A DNA stretch of 64,000 bases from the NCBI GenBank assembly GCA_964492845.1, contig CAZBMZ010000026.1, positions 1-64,000 of the forward strand, in the 5' to 3' direction. The stretch is from JADJPF01 sp964492845 (GTDB taxonomy: Bacteria > Acidobacteriota > Blastocatellia > Chloracidobacteriales > JADJPF01). A program made the position numbers and the translations under genes. Under the pieces are notes generated by a model. It ran no database searches. It was not told the origin of the DNA and saw only the letters and a program-made list of their open reading frames with translations. Positions 17,560 to 26,189 of this stretch are shown here, piece after piece. Within the stretch, counting starts at the first letter, position 1, and the number at the start of each line of letters is the position of its first letter.

Positions 17560-18243
17560 ATGAAGCTAACAAAAAAAGGCTATCTTGTTATTAGCGGTAT
17601 TGTTGTAGTACTAATTTTGTCAGGTGCTGGTTATTTTTACTTTTCATCTCCAAAGCTGCGTGATTGGGTTTGGAAACAAATCAGTAGTAAAAATAATGTT
17701 GCAACTAGTAGCCCTACTAATAACCCTACCAGCACACCCGCTAACACCCCTGCTAATACATCTGCTAACAACAATATTGCTTTATCAGACGTAGAGATTA
17801 AAGCCAATTTACTCCAAGCTATTCTTAAAAATTCTGATTGGCGTAAAGATGAACTAGAAATAACTGTTAGTAATGGTGCTGTCGTATTAGCAGGACAAAT
17901 TATTGATGCAGCCCATCAAACAGGATTAGAACAACTTGCTCGCAGTACTACAGGAGTTAAAACCGTTTCAAGTAAATTAACAATCAACAATAATCCATCT
18001 AGCAATTCTACGCCTGCTATTAATGAAAGCACTGATGAAAAGTTAGCTAAAGAAATAGAGTTTGCCTGTTATAAAACAGACGCTTTTAACCTAAAAACTA
18101 TAAAAATATCTGCCAAAGATGGCTTAGTTATTCTTTCGGGTGATGTTAGATCTCAAGCAGAAAAACTCTTAGCTGAACATATCGCCAAGGAAACCATAGG
18201 AGTAAAAAACGTTACAAATACCCTGGAAATCAAAGAAAACTAA
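17560..18243 (+). CDS. Membrane-anchored protein with two BON domains
   Basis: 227 residues. One N-terminal membrane span (about 7-28) is followed by a low-complexity Asn/Pro/Thr/Ser linker (about 45-72, with repeated NTPAN-type units) and two BON domains (about 75-145 and 160-226). Each ends in the typical GxxxxxxxLxI pattern (TTGVKTVSSKLTI and TIGVKNVTNTLEI). BON domains in OsmY-like proteins bind membranes or phospholipids under envelope stress. The linker places them outside the cytoplasmic membrane. Confidence 0.88.
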   Translation: MKLTKKGYLVISGIVVVLILSGAGYFYFSSPKLRDWVWKQISSKNNVATSSPTNNPTSTPANTPANTSANNNIALSDVEIKANLLQAILKNSDWRKDELEITVSNGAVVLAGQIIDAAHQTGLEQLARSTTGVKTVSSKLTINNNPSSNSTPAINESTDEKLAKEIEFACYKTDAFNLKTIKISAKDGLVILSGDVRSQAEKLLAEHIAKETIGVKNVTNTLEIKEN

Positions 18244-18323
18244 ATAGCTACACTTGCCTTTCCTAAACACATAAAAAAGTAGTATAATGCCAGCTTTTTC
18301 TAGCAATTATCAGCTATTATTAG

Positions 18324-18352
18324 TCTTGTTTTTCTAACAAGTATGCTATAAT
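18324..18352 (+). promoter_or_regulatory. Probable gyrA promoter
   Basis: A perfect TATAAT at 18347-18352 is preceded by TG one base upstream (extended -10, TGCTATAAT), with a weaker TTGTTT at 18326-18331. It lies about 43 bases before the gyrA ATG. Confidence 0.5.
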
Positions 18353-18394
18353 TATGCTTACATTTTGCTGTATAATTCCCTATAGGTGGAAATC

Positions 18395-21300
18395 ATGGAA
18401 CAAGAACAAAAAATTCCTGTCAATATCGAAGACGAAATGAAACGTAGTTATTTAGACTACGCAATGTCAGTAATCATTGGCCGAGCATTGCCTGATGTGC
18501 GCGACGGCCTTAAACCCGTCCATCGTCGTGTACTATGGACAATGAACGAACTAAGCAACCACTATAACAAACCCTATAAAAAGTCTGCTCGTGTGGTCGG
18601 CGACTGCTTTGTTGAAGGTACATTAGTACATACTGATCGAGGTATTACACAAATTGAACACTTAGCAGCAGGTGATAGTGTAAGAATGCCAAATGGAAAA
18701 TTTAGCCTTATCACTAAAACTTTCTATAATCCCCCTGCTCCTGTTGTAAATGTTAAATTATCTAATGGTAATACATTAACTGTAACTCCTGGGCAATTAT
18801 TCCGAGTCTTAAAAGAAGACTTAACTATTGCTTGGGAAAGGGCTGATAAACTTGCTGGTCAAAAAGTTCTGGTTTCTAGTCCAAACGCATTGGATCTACC
18901 TGATTTACATCCAAATCCAAACTTAGTTGCTGGAGCCTATTGTATGGGCTTGCTGGTTGCTGAAGGCTATGTTGCTGATAGAAAACGTTCTCGCCGTGTT
19001 GGTATAAACATGGTTGATAAAGAGCCTTTAGAGTTTTTAAGTTCTTTTTGCCTTTCCCAAGACATTAATACTTCATGGAGAGTAGTAAAACCTCAAAAAC
19101 CACATTATCAACCTCAATACAATGTTTGTTTTAATGATTGGCTTGCTGCCTATAAAACTTGTCTTGAAACTTCCCAATATAAAGAAGTGCCTGATTGGAT
19201 TTTGTCAGATCGTCGATTATACGCTCCATTCCTAGCAGGTTTTACAGATGGTGATGGCTACATTCGTCATAAAGATAGCAAAAGAGAAGCCGTTTTAGTC
19301 TCTACTTCACAACTTTTAATAAAACAACTCCAAACAATGCTTGGGGATAGTGGAATCCATTGTCATAGAAGCTTTGAAGACTTTTCTAATAAAAGTTATG
19401 GTCAAAATCGTCTTCCTGTTTATAGCTTATTTGTTACAGGAAATAATGCTTCCCAGTTTTGTCAACTAATTGCTGAACACCTTAAAATCCCTCGTAAACG
19501 TGATATTGCTTTAGCAATTGTGAGCCACAGTCTAAGAATAGCTAATACCGAAACAGATTGTATTCCTTCTAAAGCTGTTTTTACCGAACTATCAAACTAT
19601 CATCTTGGTGGCGGTTGGTATCAAGACATTAACGGCAATAAATTTAGAGCAGGCATCAAATACCCTGGTAGCACTAAAATTAGATACTCAACAGATTTGC
19701 TAGAAAAATCCCTTTCCTACCGACAAATTGAATCTTGGGGAATCCTTTCTAAATTAGAAAAAATAGGCTCTCCTTTATTTGAAAGATTAAATCTATTGCT
19801 AAAGAACTACTGCACTTGTGATGTGGTATCTGTAGAACCTTGTAAGGAAATGGCTGCTACTTATGATATTCAAATTGAAGATGATTCGCACGAATTCTTA
19901 GCAGAAAATACTGCCGTACATAACTGTATAGGAAAATACCATCCGCACGGTGACGTAGCGGTTTATGACACCATAGTTCGCCTAGTGCAAGAATTCTCTA
20001 TGAGAGTTCCTTTGATCGATGGTCAGGGCAACTTTGGTAGCGTTGATGGGGACGCACCTGCCGCTATGAGATATACTGAAGTAAGAATGGCTAAGATTGC
20101 TGAGATGATGTTAGCTGATATAGAAAAAGAAACAGTTGATTTTCATCCCAACTATGATGAGACATTAGAAGAACCTATAGTTTTGCCAGCTAGATTTCCT
20201 AATTTGTTGGTCAATGGTGCATCTGGTATTGCTGTTGGTATGGCTACTAATATTCCTCCTCATAACCTAACAGAAATCATTGAAGCAACTGTTTACTTAA
20301 TCCAAAATCCTAATGCTGTACTAGCAGATATAATAAAAATTGTCCAAGGGCCAGACTTTCCTACAGCCGGATTTATTTTAGGTCGTGAGGGAATACGACA
20401 AGCTTATGAAACTGGTCGAGGTAGTATTATTATGCGTGCGCGTGCTGCTATAGACCGTTCAGTTCGTAATGAAGCACGGGAAGCAATTGTAGTTACCCAA
20501 ATTCCTTATCAAGTAAACAAAGCAAAGCTGATAGAAAGAATTGCAGAATTAATTAATGAAAAGAAAATTGAAGATATTTCTGATTTGCGGGATGAGTCTG
20601 ACAGAGAAGGAATGCGTATTGTTATTGAGCTAAAACGAGGTGCTGTAGCTCAAGTAGTGCTTAATAATTTGTATAAGCTTACTCCTATGCAAACCTCTTT
20701 TGGTATCATCAATTTAGCTATAGTCGCTGGTCAACCTAGGGTATTAAGCTTAGTAGAAACTCTACGCTTATTTATTAACTTCCGAAAAGAAATAGTAAGA
20801 CGACGTACAGAATTTGAACTGCGTAAAGCTAAAGCTCGTCAACATATTTTGCAAGGTTTAATGAGAGCTTTAGACCACTTAGACGCAATTATTAAACTAA
20901 TTCGTGCTGCGCGTTCAGTAGTAGAAGCACGAGAAGGTTTAGTAAGTCAGTTTGCGTTTTCTCTGCTGCAAGCTCAAGCAATTCTTGACTTACAACTACA
21001 AAAATTAACAGGTTTAGAAAGAGAAAAAATTGCTAATGAATTAAAAGAACTTGAGCGACGAATTGCAGAGTTAGAAGAAATTTTAAGCAATGAAATTACG
21101 CTTAAAAACTTGATTATCAAAGAGTTAAGAGAAGTACAAAAAGATTTCAGTACCGAACGTCGGACACAAATTATTGATGCTGAAGCAGACTTAAAGCTAG
21201 AAGATCTAATACCTGATGAAGACATGGTAATTACAGTTACTCATGGTGGATATATTAAGCGTACTCCTTTAACAAATTATCGAAATCAACGTCGTGGTGG

Positions 21301-22171
21301 AACAGGTAAAAAAGGGATGACGACTAGGACAGAGGATATTGTTTCACATATTTTTATTGCTTCTAGCCATTCTTATATTTTGATTTTTAGTGATAGAGGA
21401 CAAGCTTATACATTAAAAGTGCATGAAATTCCTGATGTAAGTGCTGCGGGTAAGGGTAAAGCTATTGTTAATCTAATAAATTTACCTGGAACAGAAAAAG
21501 TAGCTGGTGTATTGGCTATTAAAGAGTTTTCTGAAGATCGTTATGTGGTAATGGTAACAAGACGAGGAACAATCAAGAAAACTCAATTATCCGACTTTGC
21601 CTATAGTCGTTCACGAGGTATTTTAGCAATTAATGTTGATGATGATGATGAACTAATCGCTACAGAAATAAGTGATGGAAAGAAAAAAGTTTTTATTGCT
21701 ACACATGATGGGATGGCGATTTATTTTAAGGAATCTGATGTACGTTCAATGGGTAGACAAGCTCATGGTGTAAGAGGAATTGATCTTAGAGAAAGTGATT
21801 ATGTTGTTGGGGTTGCAGTAGTAACAGGAGAGGAAAAAATGTTAACTATAGCTGAGTATGGTTTAGGAAAACGTACAGAATTATCTGAATATAGATTTCA
21901 ATCTCGTGGTGGGGTTGGAGTAATAAACATGAAACTAACTGATCGAACTGGTGCAGTTGTGGCTGTGATGCCTGTTAGCGATGAGGATGAGATTATGATT
22001 ATAAGTGTTCATGGAAAGGTCATTCGCTTAAATGTTGGTAGTATTAGGGAAACAGGACGAAGTGCGCAAGGGGTAAAACTTATTGATACAGCAGATGGGG
22101 ATTATGTTGCATCGGCTTCATTAATTGAGCGTCAGGTTGATCCAATACCAGAAAATACTGAAAGCAAATAA
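18395..22171 (+). CDS. gyrA: DNA gyrase subunit A, interrupted by an in-frame intein
   Basis: The frame opens at a GTG (18386), but this overlaps the AGGTGG ribosome site, so the ATG at 18395 is preferred (1258 residues before splicing, 818 after). The N-terminal extein KIPVNIEDEMKRSYLDYAMS and the VHRRVLW segment are standard GyrA. The active-site Tyr (AMRYTEVRM) is residue 560 of the precursor and 120 of the spliced protein, matching Y122 of E. coli. The GyrA box region QRRGGTGKKG and the six-bladed C-terminal DNA-wrapping domain are present. The intein interrupts KSARVVGD/CIGKYHPHGD. Single gene with its own terminator. Confidence 0.96.
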   Translation: MEQEQKIPVNIEDEMKRSYLDYAMSVIIGRALPDVRDGLKPVHRRVLWTMNELSNHYNKPYKKSARVVGDCFVEGTLVHTDRGITQIEHLAAGDSVRMPNGKFSLITKTFYNPPAPVVNVKLSNGNTLTVTPGQLFRVLKEDLTIAWERADKLAGQKVLVSSPNALDLPDLHPNPNLVAGAYCMGLLVAEGYVADRKRSRRVGINMVDKEPLEFLSSFCLSQDINTSWRVVKPQKPHYQPQYNVCFNDWLAAYKTCLETSQYKEVPDWILSDRRLYAPFLAGFTDGDGYIRHKDSKREAVLVSTSQLLIKQLQTMLGDSGIHCHRSFEDFSNKSYGQNRLPVYSLFVTGNNASQFCQLIAEHLKIPRKRDIALAIVSHSLRIANTETDCIPSKAVFTELSNYHLGGGWYQDINGNKFRAGIKYPGSTKIRYSTDLLEKSLSYRQIESWGILSKLEKIGSPLFERLNLLLKNYCTCDVVSVEPCKEMAATYDIQIEDDSHEFLAENTAVHNCIGKYHPHGDVAVYDTIVRLVQEFSMRVPLIDGQGNFGSVDGDAPAAMRYTEVRMAKIAEMMLADIEKETVDFHPNYDETLEEPIVLPARFPNLLVNGASGIAVGMATNIPPHNLTEIIEATVYLIQNPNAVLADIIKIVQGPDFPTAGFILGREGIRQAYETGRGSIIMRARAAIDRSVRNEAREAIVVTQIPYQVNKAKLIERIAELINEKKIEDISDLRDESDREGMRIVIELKRGAVAQVVLNNLYKLTPMQTSFGIINLAIVAGQPRVLSLVETLRLFINFRKEIVRRRTEFELRKAKARQHILQGLMRALDHLDAIIKLIRAARSVVEAREGLVSQFAFSLLQAQAILDLQLQKLTGLEREKIANELKELERRIAELEEILSNEITLKNLIIKELREVQKDFSTERRTQIIDAEADLKLEDLIPDEDMVITVTHGGYIKRTPLTNYRNQRRGGTGKKGMTTRTEDIVSHIFIASSHSYILIFSDRGQAYTLKVHEIPDVSAAGKGKAIVNLINLPGTEKVAGVLAIKEFSEDRYVVMVTRRGTIKKTQLSDFAYSRSRGILAINVDDDDELIATEISDGKKKVFIATHDGMAIYFKESDVRSMGRQAHGVRGIDLRESDYVVGVAVVTGEEKMLTIAEYGLGKRTELSEYRFQSRGGVGVINMKLTDRTGAVVAVMPVSDEDEIMIISVHGKVIRLNVGSIRETGRSAQGVKLIDTADGDYVASASLIERQVDPIPENTESK
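18605..19924 (+). mobile_element. GyrA intein with LAGLIDADG homing endonuclease
   Basis: 440 residues begin at Cys (CFVEGTLVHTDRG, block A), end in VHN (block G) and are followed by extein Cys, so all nucleophiles for protein splicing are present. Two dodecapeptide endonuclease motifs are visible: YCMGLLVAEGYV and FLAGFTDGDGYI. Both keep the acidic residue (E and D). Block F reads YDIQIEDDSHEFLAEN. Block B appears as TVTPGQLFRV, where the usual TxxH histidine is Gln. The insertion point is 49 residues ahead of the active-site Tyr, unlike mycobacterial GyrA inteins, which sit directly after that Tyr. Confidence 0.93.
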
Positions 22172-22175
22172 AAAC

Positions 22176-22194
22176 AGGGGGCTAAATGCCCCCT
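22176..22194 (+). terminator. Intrinsic terminator of gyrA
   Basis: AGGGGGC (22176-22182) pairs with GCCCCCT (22188-22194) around TAAAT, followed by a T-rich stretch. A very GC-rich stem for this genome, four bases after the stop codon. Confidence 0.8.
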
Positions 22195-22226
22195 ATCTTT
22201 ATTAAAAGACTTTTACTTAGAAGATT

Positions 22227-22784
22227 TTAGTTTAGTCTATATGTATGAAATACATATGAGGTTTCATCTTCTCTAACAGTAGTTGTTTCCCAAAAGCTTT
22301 TTTCCTTATTATTTTTATCTTTATCAAACTCTATTTTAGTTATTCTTAAGCCTACACGAACTTCTGGGGGTAATTTTTTTATATCTAATTTACATTCTTG
22401 TTCAAATTTTTTTTCTTTGCCTGGGTCTATTTTTTTATCAGCTTTGAATTCTAAAACAATAGGCTTATTTTCTGCATCCAAAAAGCGGGACTCCCAATAA
22501 ATAGCGGTAATTGTTTTACTAGAAGTATTTTTGCATTTTACATTTAGTTGGACTTGTTTATCTACAAGTTGTGATGAGTTAGGAGCATTTCCAATAGTAT
22601 TCATAGTACCTGGCATCATAGTTGACATATTGCTACCAGGCATATTCCATTTTGATACATCATCTTGAGTAAGCTCAAAATCTATTGTTATGGGTGGTGT
22701 AGCTGTTTTCTCTTGACCAAAAAATGTTTGAAAACTTATCAACACAAGCAAAAGGGCAAATCCCAAAATTTTCGCTTTTACCAT
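22227..22784 (-). CDS. Secreted protein of unknown function
   Basis: 185 residues with a clean signal peptide (about 1-23, cleavage near FFGQ). The mature part appears to be one beta-rich domain. The stretch VQLNVKCKNTSSKTITAIYW with later FEQECKLDIKKLPPEVRVGLRITKIEF suggests an Ig-like fold with two Cys that could form a disulphide. I cannot assign a family. It is alone between gyrA and the peptidase gene. Confidence 0.75.
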   Translation of the reverse strand: MVKAKILGFALLLVLISFQTFFGQEKTATPPITIDFELTQDDVSKWNMPGSNMSTMMPGTMNTIGNAPNSSQLVDKQVQLNVKCKNTSSKTITAIYWESRFLDAENKPIVLEFKADKKIDPGKEKKFEQECKLDIKKLPPEVRVGLRITKIEFDKDKNNKEKSFWETTTVREDETSYVFHTYRLN

Positions 22785-22880
22785 AAAGGATTTCTCCCTA
22801 AACCAAAACTGTTAAAAATATTGTTTTTATCAGGAATTTATCTAATTAATTATAGATAAAAACCTAAAGCTAGCAAGCCT

Positions 22881-22915
22881 TTATTTTGCTAATTCTGCTA
22901 TGTTTAGCAAAATAA
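22881..22915 (-). terminator. Possible terminator downstream of the M20 peptidase
   Basis: TTATTTTGCTAA (22881-22892) and TTAGCAAAATAA (22904-22915) form a perfect 12-bp stem around 11 bases. It is 65 bases beyond the peptidase stop. No separate U-run follows, so function is uncertain. Confidence 0.4.
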
Positions 22916-22980
22916 GCAACTAATCTAATAATACAACTAAAGTTTGTCTAATAGATTCTTTTCTTATCTAAAGTGTTGCT

Positions 22981-24345
22981 TTATTTGATCTTGCTTAATT
23001 CATCAAAATAACGCACAAACATTTTTATTCCACCAGAAGCTTGTTGCCAATCATAATTTTCATTAGGTTCATGATAACCATGTTCTGGCAAACTTAATCC
23101 TAGAAAGATCAATGGAGCATTTAAGTATTTTTGCATAGAAACACAAGCTCCAATAGTTCCACCTTCTCTAGTAAACGCTGGTTCTTCACCAAAAGCAAAT
23201 TTCATTGCCTGGCGAGCAGCATCAGCAAAAGGCCCTGTAAAGTGGCCTAAGTATGGTGGAGCAGAAGCTTGAAAGTTTACTTCTACATCTGAATTAATAG
23301 ATTTAACAAAATCTTTTATTAAATTAAAAACTCTTATTCCATCCATATTTGGAACAAGTCTAACACTAATTTTTGCTTCTGCTTGATGAGGAACAATAGT
23401 TTTTACCCCTACACCACTATAACCGCCTGTAATTCCATGAACTTCAAAAGTAGGACGGCTCATAATTGCAGTTAGTACCCCTGCGGCTTCAGCAAAACGC
23501 AAATTCTTTAGCCCATAAACTTGCTTAAATCTTTCGACATTAAAACCAGAGGCTAAAAAGCTATCTAACTGTTGCTGTGTAGTAGGTATTAAATCATCAT
23601 AGAAACCATCTATTTTTACTTGCCCTGTTTGAGCATCATAGCATTTATCAATAACTTTGCAGAGTTCACCAATAGGATTACGTGCTGCACCACCAACAAG
23701 GCCAGAATGCACATCTTTACTTCCAGTTTGCAAAGTTAAGGTAAAAGTTAGAAGTCCACGTAGTCCATAAGGCACGGCTGGTTTTTGTCGATTAATCCAA
23801 ATAGTATCGGAGATTAATACAGAGTTGGTATTAAATTCATTTATTCTTGGTTTTAGAAAAGCATCAAAGTTAGGACTACCAATTTCTTCTTCTAATTCCC
23901 ACAAAAAGCGAAAATTAAGAGGTATATCTTGTTCTAAGGCATAGCGCACAGCATAAAGGGCGGTTAAAGCAGGGCCTTTATCATCTGTAGTACCTCGACC
24001 TTCATAACGACCATCTTCTTTAAAGAAAGTAAATGGAGGTTTATGCCATTCCGTTGGGTTAGCAGGCTGTACATCTAAATGGTTATAAATTGTAACAGTT
24101 GGATAAGCTTCATTTCTAACCAAATGACCAATAACACAAGGATAACCTGCTGTAGGAGCTTTTTCTGCTTTTACGCCAACAGATTCTAAGTATTCAACTG
24201 CTAGATCTCCACCACGTTCAATATCTGCACGTCGTTCTGGTTCCATGCTAACAGTAGGAATTTCAACAAATTGTGCTAATTTATCTTCAAATTCTGCACG
24301 AACACTATCAACATATTCATCTAAGTTAGGAAAAGATCTACTCAT
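22981..24345 (-). CDS. M20-family metallopeptidase (dipeptidase-like)
   Basis: A zinc-dependent cytosolic peptidase of the M20 dipeptidase/carnosinase type. The ATG at 24345 gives 454 residues; the frame extends to a TTG 12 bases earlier. Metal ligands are visible in order: H in YNHLDVQPA, D in GTTDDKGP, the catalytic/metal EE pair in ELEEEIGS, D in the later domain and H in HGYHEPNENY. The dimerisation (lid) domain contains SGLVGGAARNP and GVGVKTIVPHQAEA. Likely cleaves dipeptides or N-acyl amino acids. No signal peptide. Confidence 0.92.
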   Translation of the reverse strand: MSRSFPNLDEYVDSVRAEFEDKLAQFVEIPTVSMEPERRADIERGGDLAVEYLESVGVKAEKAPTAGYPCVIGHLVRNEAYPTVTIYNHLDVQPANPTEWHKPPFTFFKEDGRYEGRGTTDDKGPALTALYAVRYALEQDIPLNFRFLWELEEEIGSPNFDAFLKPRINEFNTNSVLISDTIWINRQKPAVPYGLRGLLTFTLTLQTGSKDVHSGLVGGAARNPIGELCKVIDKCYDAQTGQVKIDGFYDDLIPTTQQQLDSFLASGFNVERFKQVYGLKNLRFAEAAGVLTAIMSRPTFEVHGITGGYSGVGVKTIVPHQAEAKISVRLVPNMDGIRVFNLIKDFVKSINSDVEVNFQASAPPYLGHFTGPFADAARQAMKFAFGEEPAFTREGGTIGACVSMQKYLNAPLIFLGLSLPEHGYHEPNENYDWQQASGGIKMFVRYFDELSKIK

Positions 24346-24511
24346 AAGTATTACCAAATATTATTAATTAGATTTAAGCTATATGCGGGGCTGGAAAGAT
24401 ATAAAGAAATTATCAAGATTATATATCACTAATTTACTTTTATGACAAACCATTTACACTGACAAGCTTAAAAGGCTCTTTAAGCTTTGCCAAATAAAGA
24501 TTTAGCAAGCT

Positions 24512-24549
24512 TAAGTTATTAACTTTGATCTGAAGTAGTTAATAACTTA
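24512..24549 (-). terminator. Candidate terminator of rpiB-deoC
   Basis: TAAGTTATTAACT (24512-24524) and AGTTAATAACTTA (24537-24549) are perfect complements around 12 bases, 14 bases after the deoC stop. AT-rich stem without a clear U-run. Confidence 0.5.
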
Positions 24550-24562
24550 GCTGCTTAGAAGT

Positions 24563-25426
24563 CTAGTAATTTGTACCAGCACTTGCTGACATATTTTGGA
24601 CGATTTTTACACCAACACTAGCCCCAATACGTGTAGCACCTGCCATTAACATTTCTTTTGCCCCAGTAAAATCTCTTACTCCACCAGCGGCTTTTACACC
24701 CATATCTGCACCAACTACACGTCGCATCAAAGAAACGTCTTTAACTGTAGCACCAGCTTTAGAAAATCCTGTAGATGTTTTTACATAATCCGCACCAGCA
24801 GATTTTGATAATAAACAAGCTTTTATTTTTTCTTCATCTGTAAGCAAAGCTGTTTCAATAATCACTTTTAGCAGCGCATCTTCTCTATGAACAGCATTGG
24901 CTAACATAGCAATATCATCTTCAACCAAGTTATAGTCTTGAGATTTTAATGCTCCAATTTGAATTACCATATCAATTTCTCTAGCACCCTCAAAAATTGC
25001 CCGACGTGCTTCATAAACTTTAGTATCTGAAGCATTAGCACCTAAAGGAAAACCAACTACAGTACAAACTTCAACCCCGCTTGCACAAAGCTGTTTAGCA
25101 GCCTCTTTTACCCAAATAGGGTTAACACAAACAGAAGCAAAATGATACTCAGCAGCTTCTAAACAAAGTTTATTAATTTCTGCTCGTGTAGTTTCAGCTT
25201 TTAATAAAGTATGGTCGATATATTGGCCCATATCGCGGGCAGAAAGTGAATCTAGCGAAACTAGCCCTAAACGTGATGCTCCAGCAGCAACAGCCGCCTG
25301 CATACGATGAACACAGCCCGTTGTACAACAGTTTGTACAAGCAGCTAAAGCAACATTTGTTTCATTATTTAATCGGTCTAAAACTTCATCTATGATTTGT
25401 TGTACAAAAGTTTCTAAAGACTCCAT
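24563..25426 (-). CDS. deoC: Deoxyribose-phosphate aldolase with N-terminal Cys-rich/targeting extension
   Basis: Class I aldolase that splits 2-deoxyribose-5-phosphate into glyceraldehyde-3-phosphate and acetaldehyde. Schiff-base K216 (DYVKTSTGF), K245 (GVKAAGG) and D152 (EIDMV) are present. The catalytic domain starts near residue 67 (QYIDHTLLK). The 65 residues before it are unusual: an amphipathic helix (LETFVQQIIDEVLDRL, 4-19) like the encapsulation peptides of microcompartment enzymes, then a Cys cluster C30, C33, C34, C38. It is seven bases after rpiB. DeoC plus RpiB is the enzyme pair of sugar-phosphate (SPU) microcompartments, but no shell gene is in the window. Confidence 0.92.
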   Translation of the reverse strand: MESLETFVQQIIDEVLDRLNNETNVALAACTNCCTTGCVHRMQAAVAAGASRLGLVSLDSLSARDMGQYIDHTLLKAETTRAEINKLCLEAAEYHFASVCVNPIWVKEAAKQLCASGVEVCTVVGFPLGANASDTKVYEARRAIFEGAREIDMVIQIGALKSQDYNLVEDDIAMLANAVHREDALLKVIIETALLTDEEKIKACLLSKSAGADYVKTSTGFSKAGATVKDVSLMRRVVGADMGVKAAGGVRDFTGAKEMLMAGATRIGASVGVKIVQNMSASAGTNY

Positions 25427-25433
25427 ATTTTTA

Positions 25434-26054
25434 TTACTTTCTTAAAAATTTTTTCTCAATATCAATAATTTTAGCAACTCGGTCTAAGTGTCGTTGCTCT
25501 GTTATGGTAGTTTCTAACCAAACTTTTACGATTTCACGCATTAATTCAAATGTAATAGCTTTTCCACCTAATGTTAAAACATTAGCGTCATTATGTTCTC
25601 GGCTATTACGTGCTAAAGCAACTGTATTAGCCATTGCTGCTCTTATGCCTGGTACTTTGTTAGCAGCCATACAAGAACCTATTCCAGCACCATCAATAAC
25701 AATTCCTGATGAGAAATTGCCTTGTGAGACACTACTAGCGACTATAAAAGCATAATCTGGATAATCTACTGCTTTTGTGTCATGGCAGCCAAAATCTTGA
25801 TAATCTATGCCCAATTCTTGTAAATATTTTTTTAAGTCTTCTTTCATTTCATAACCACCATGATCGGCAGCAATGGCTAGACGAGTAATTTTTTTGCTAC
25901 GGCGTTTTCGTATAATTTCTAAGCTGCGAGCATTAATTAAATCTTTAGCTAGTGGAGTGATTATGACTTGCTCTGCTAATTGAAGCTTTTCTTTATAAGA
26001 GGTATTTTTTAAGTCTTCTTCAGTAATAACTTGTTTTTCTGATAGATCAATCAT
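25434..26054 (-). CDS. rpiB: RpiB/LacAB-family sugar-phosphate isomerase with N-terminal extension
   Basis: 206 residues, about 55 longer at the N-terminus than standard RpiB. The extension contains VITEEDL and IITPLAKDLINARSLEI, which resembles segments found in microcompartment proteins such as PduL and EutQ. The RpiB fold begins at LAIAADHGGYEMKEDL (H64). The position of the catalytic Cys in E. coli RpiB (CGTGIG) is Asp here (D121 in IDGAGIGS), while ANKVPGIRAA and SREHNDANVL are intact. Either an alternative base is used, as in mycobacterial RpiB, or the substrate differs. Co-transcribed with deoC. Confidence 0.85.
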   Translation of the reverse strand: MIDLSEKQVITEEDLKNTSYKEKLQLAEQVIITPLAKDLINARSLEIIRKRRSKKITRLAIAADHGGYEMKEDLKKYLQELGIDYQDFGCHDTKAVDYPDYAFIVASSVSQGNFSSGIVIDGAGIGSCMAANKVPGIRAAMANTVALARNSREHNDANVLTLGGKAITFELMREIVKVWLETTITEQRHLDRVAKIIDIEKKFLRK

Positions 26055-26189
26055 AGCGGTTGAAATTGATAGATGGCTTGACAGTTAAGTAATGGTTTTT
26101 TATAGTGACCTATTTTAGGCCAAACCTTAAATCTTAACCAAGTCACTTTACCATAAAAAATTTATCCAAATCTTAAAAAGGTGTTACTT

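Noticed and set aside
18386..18394. GTG start for gyrA three codons upstream of the ATG
   Set aside because: The GTG is part of the AGGTGG ribosome site that is ideally spaced for the ATG at 18395.
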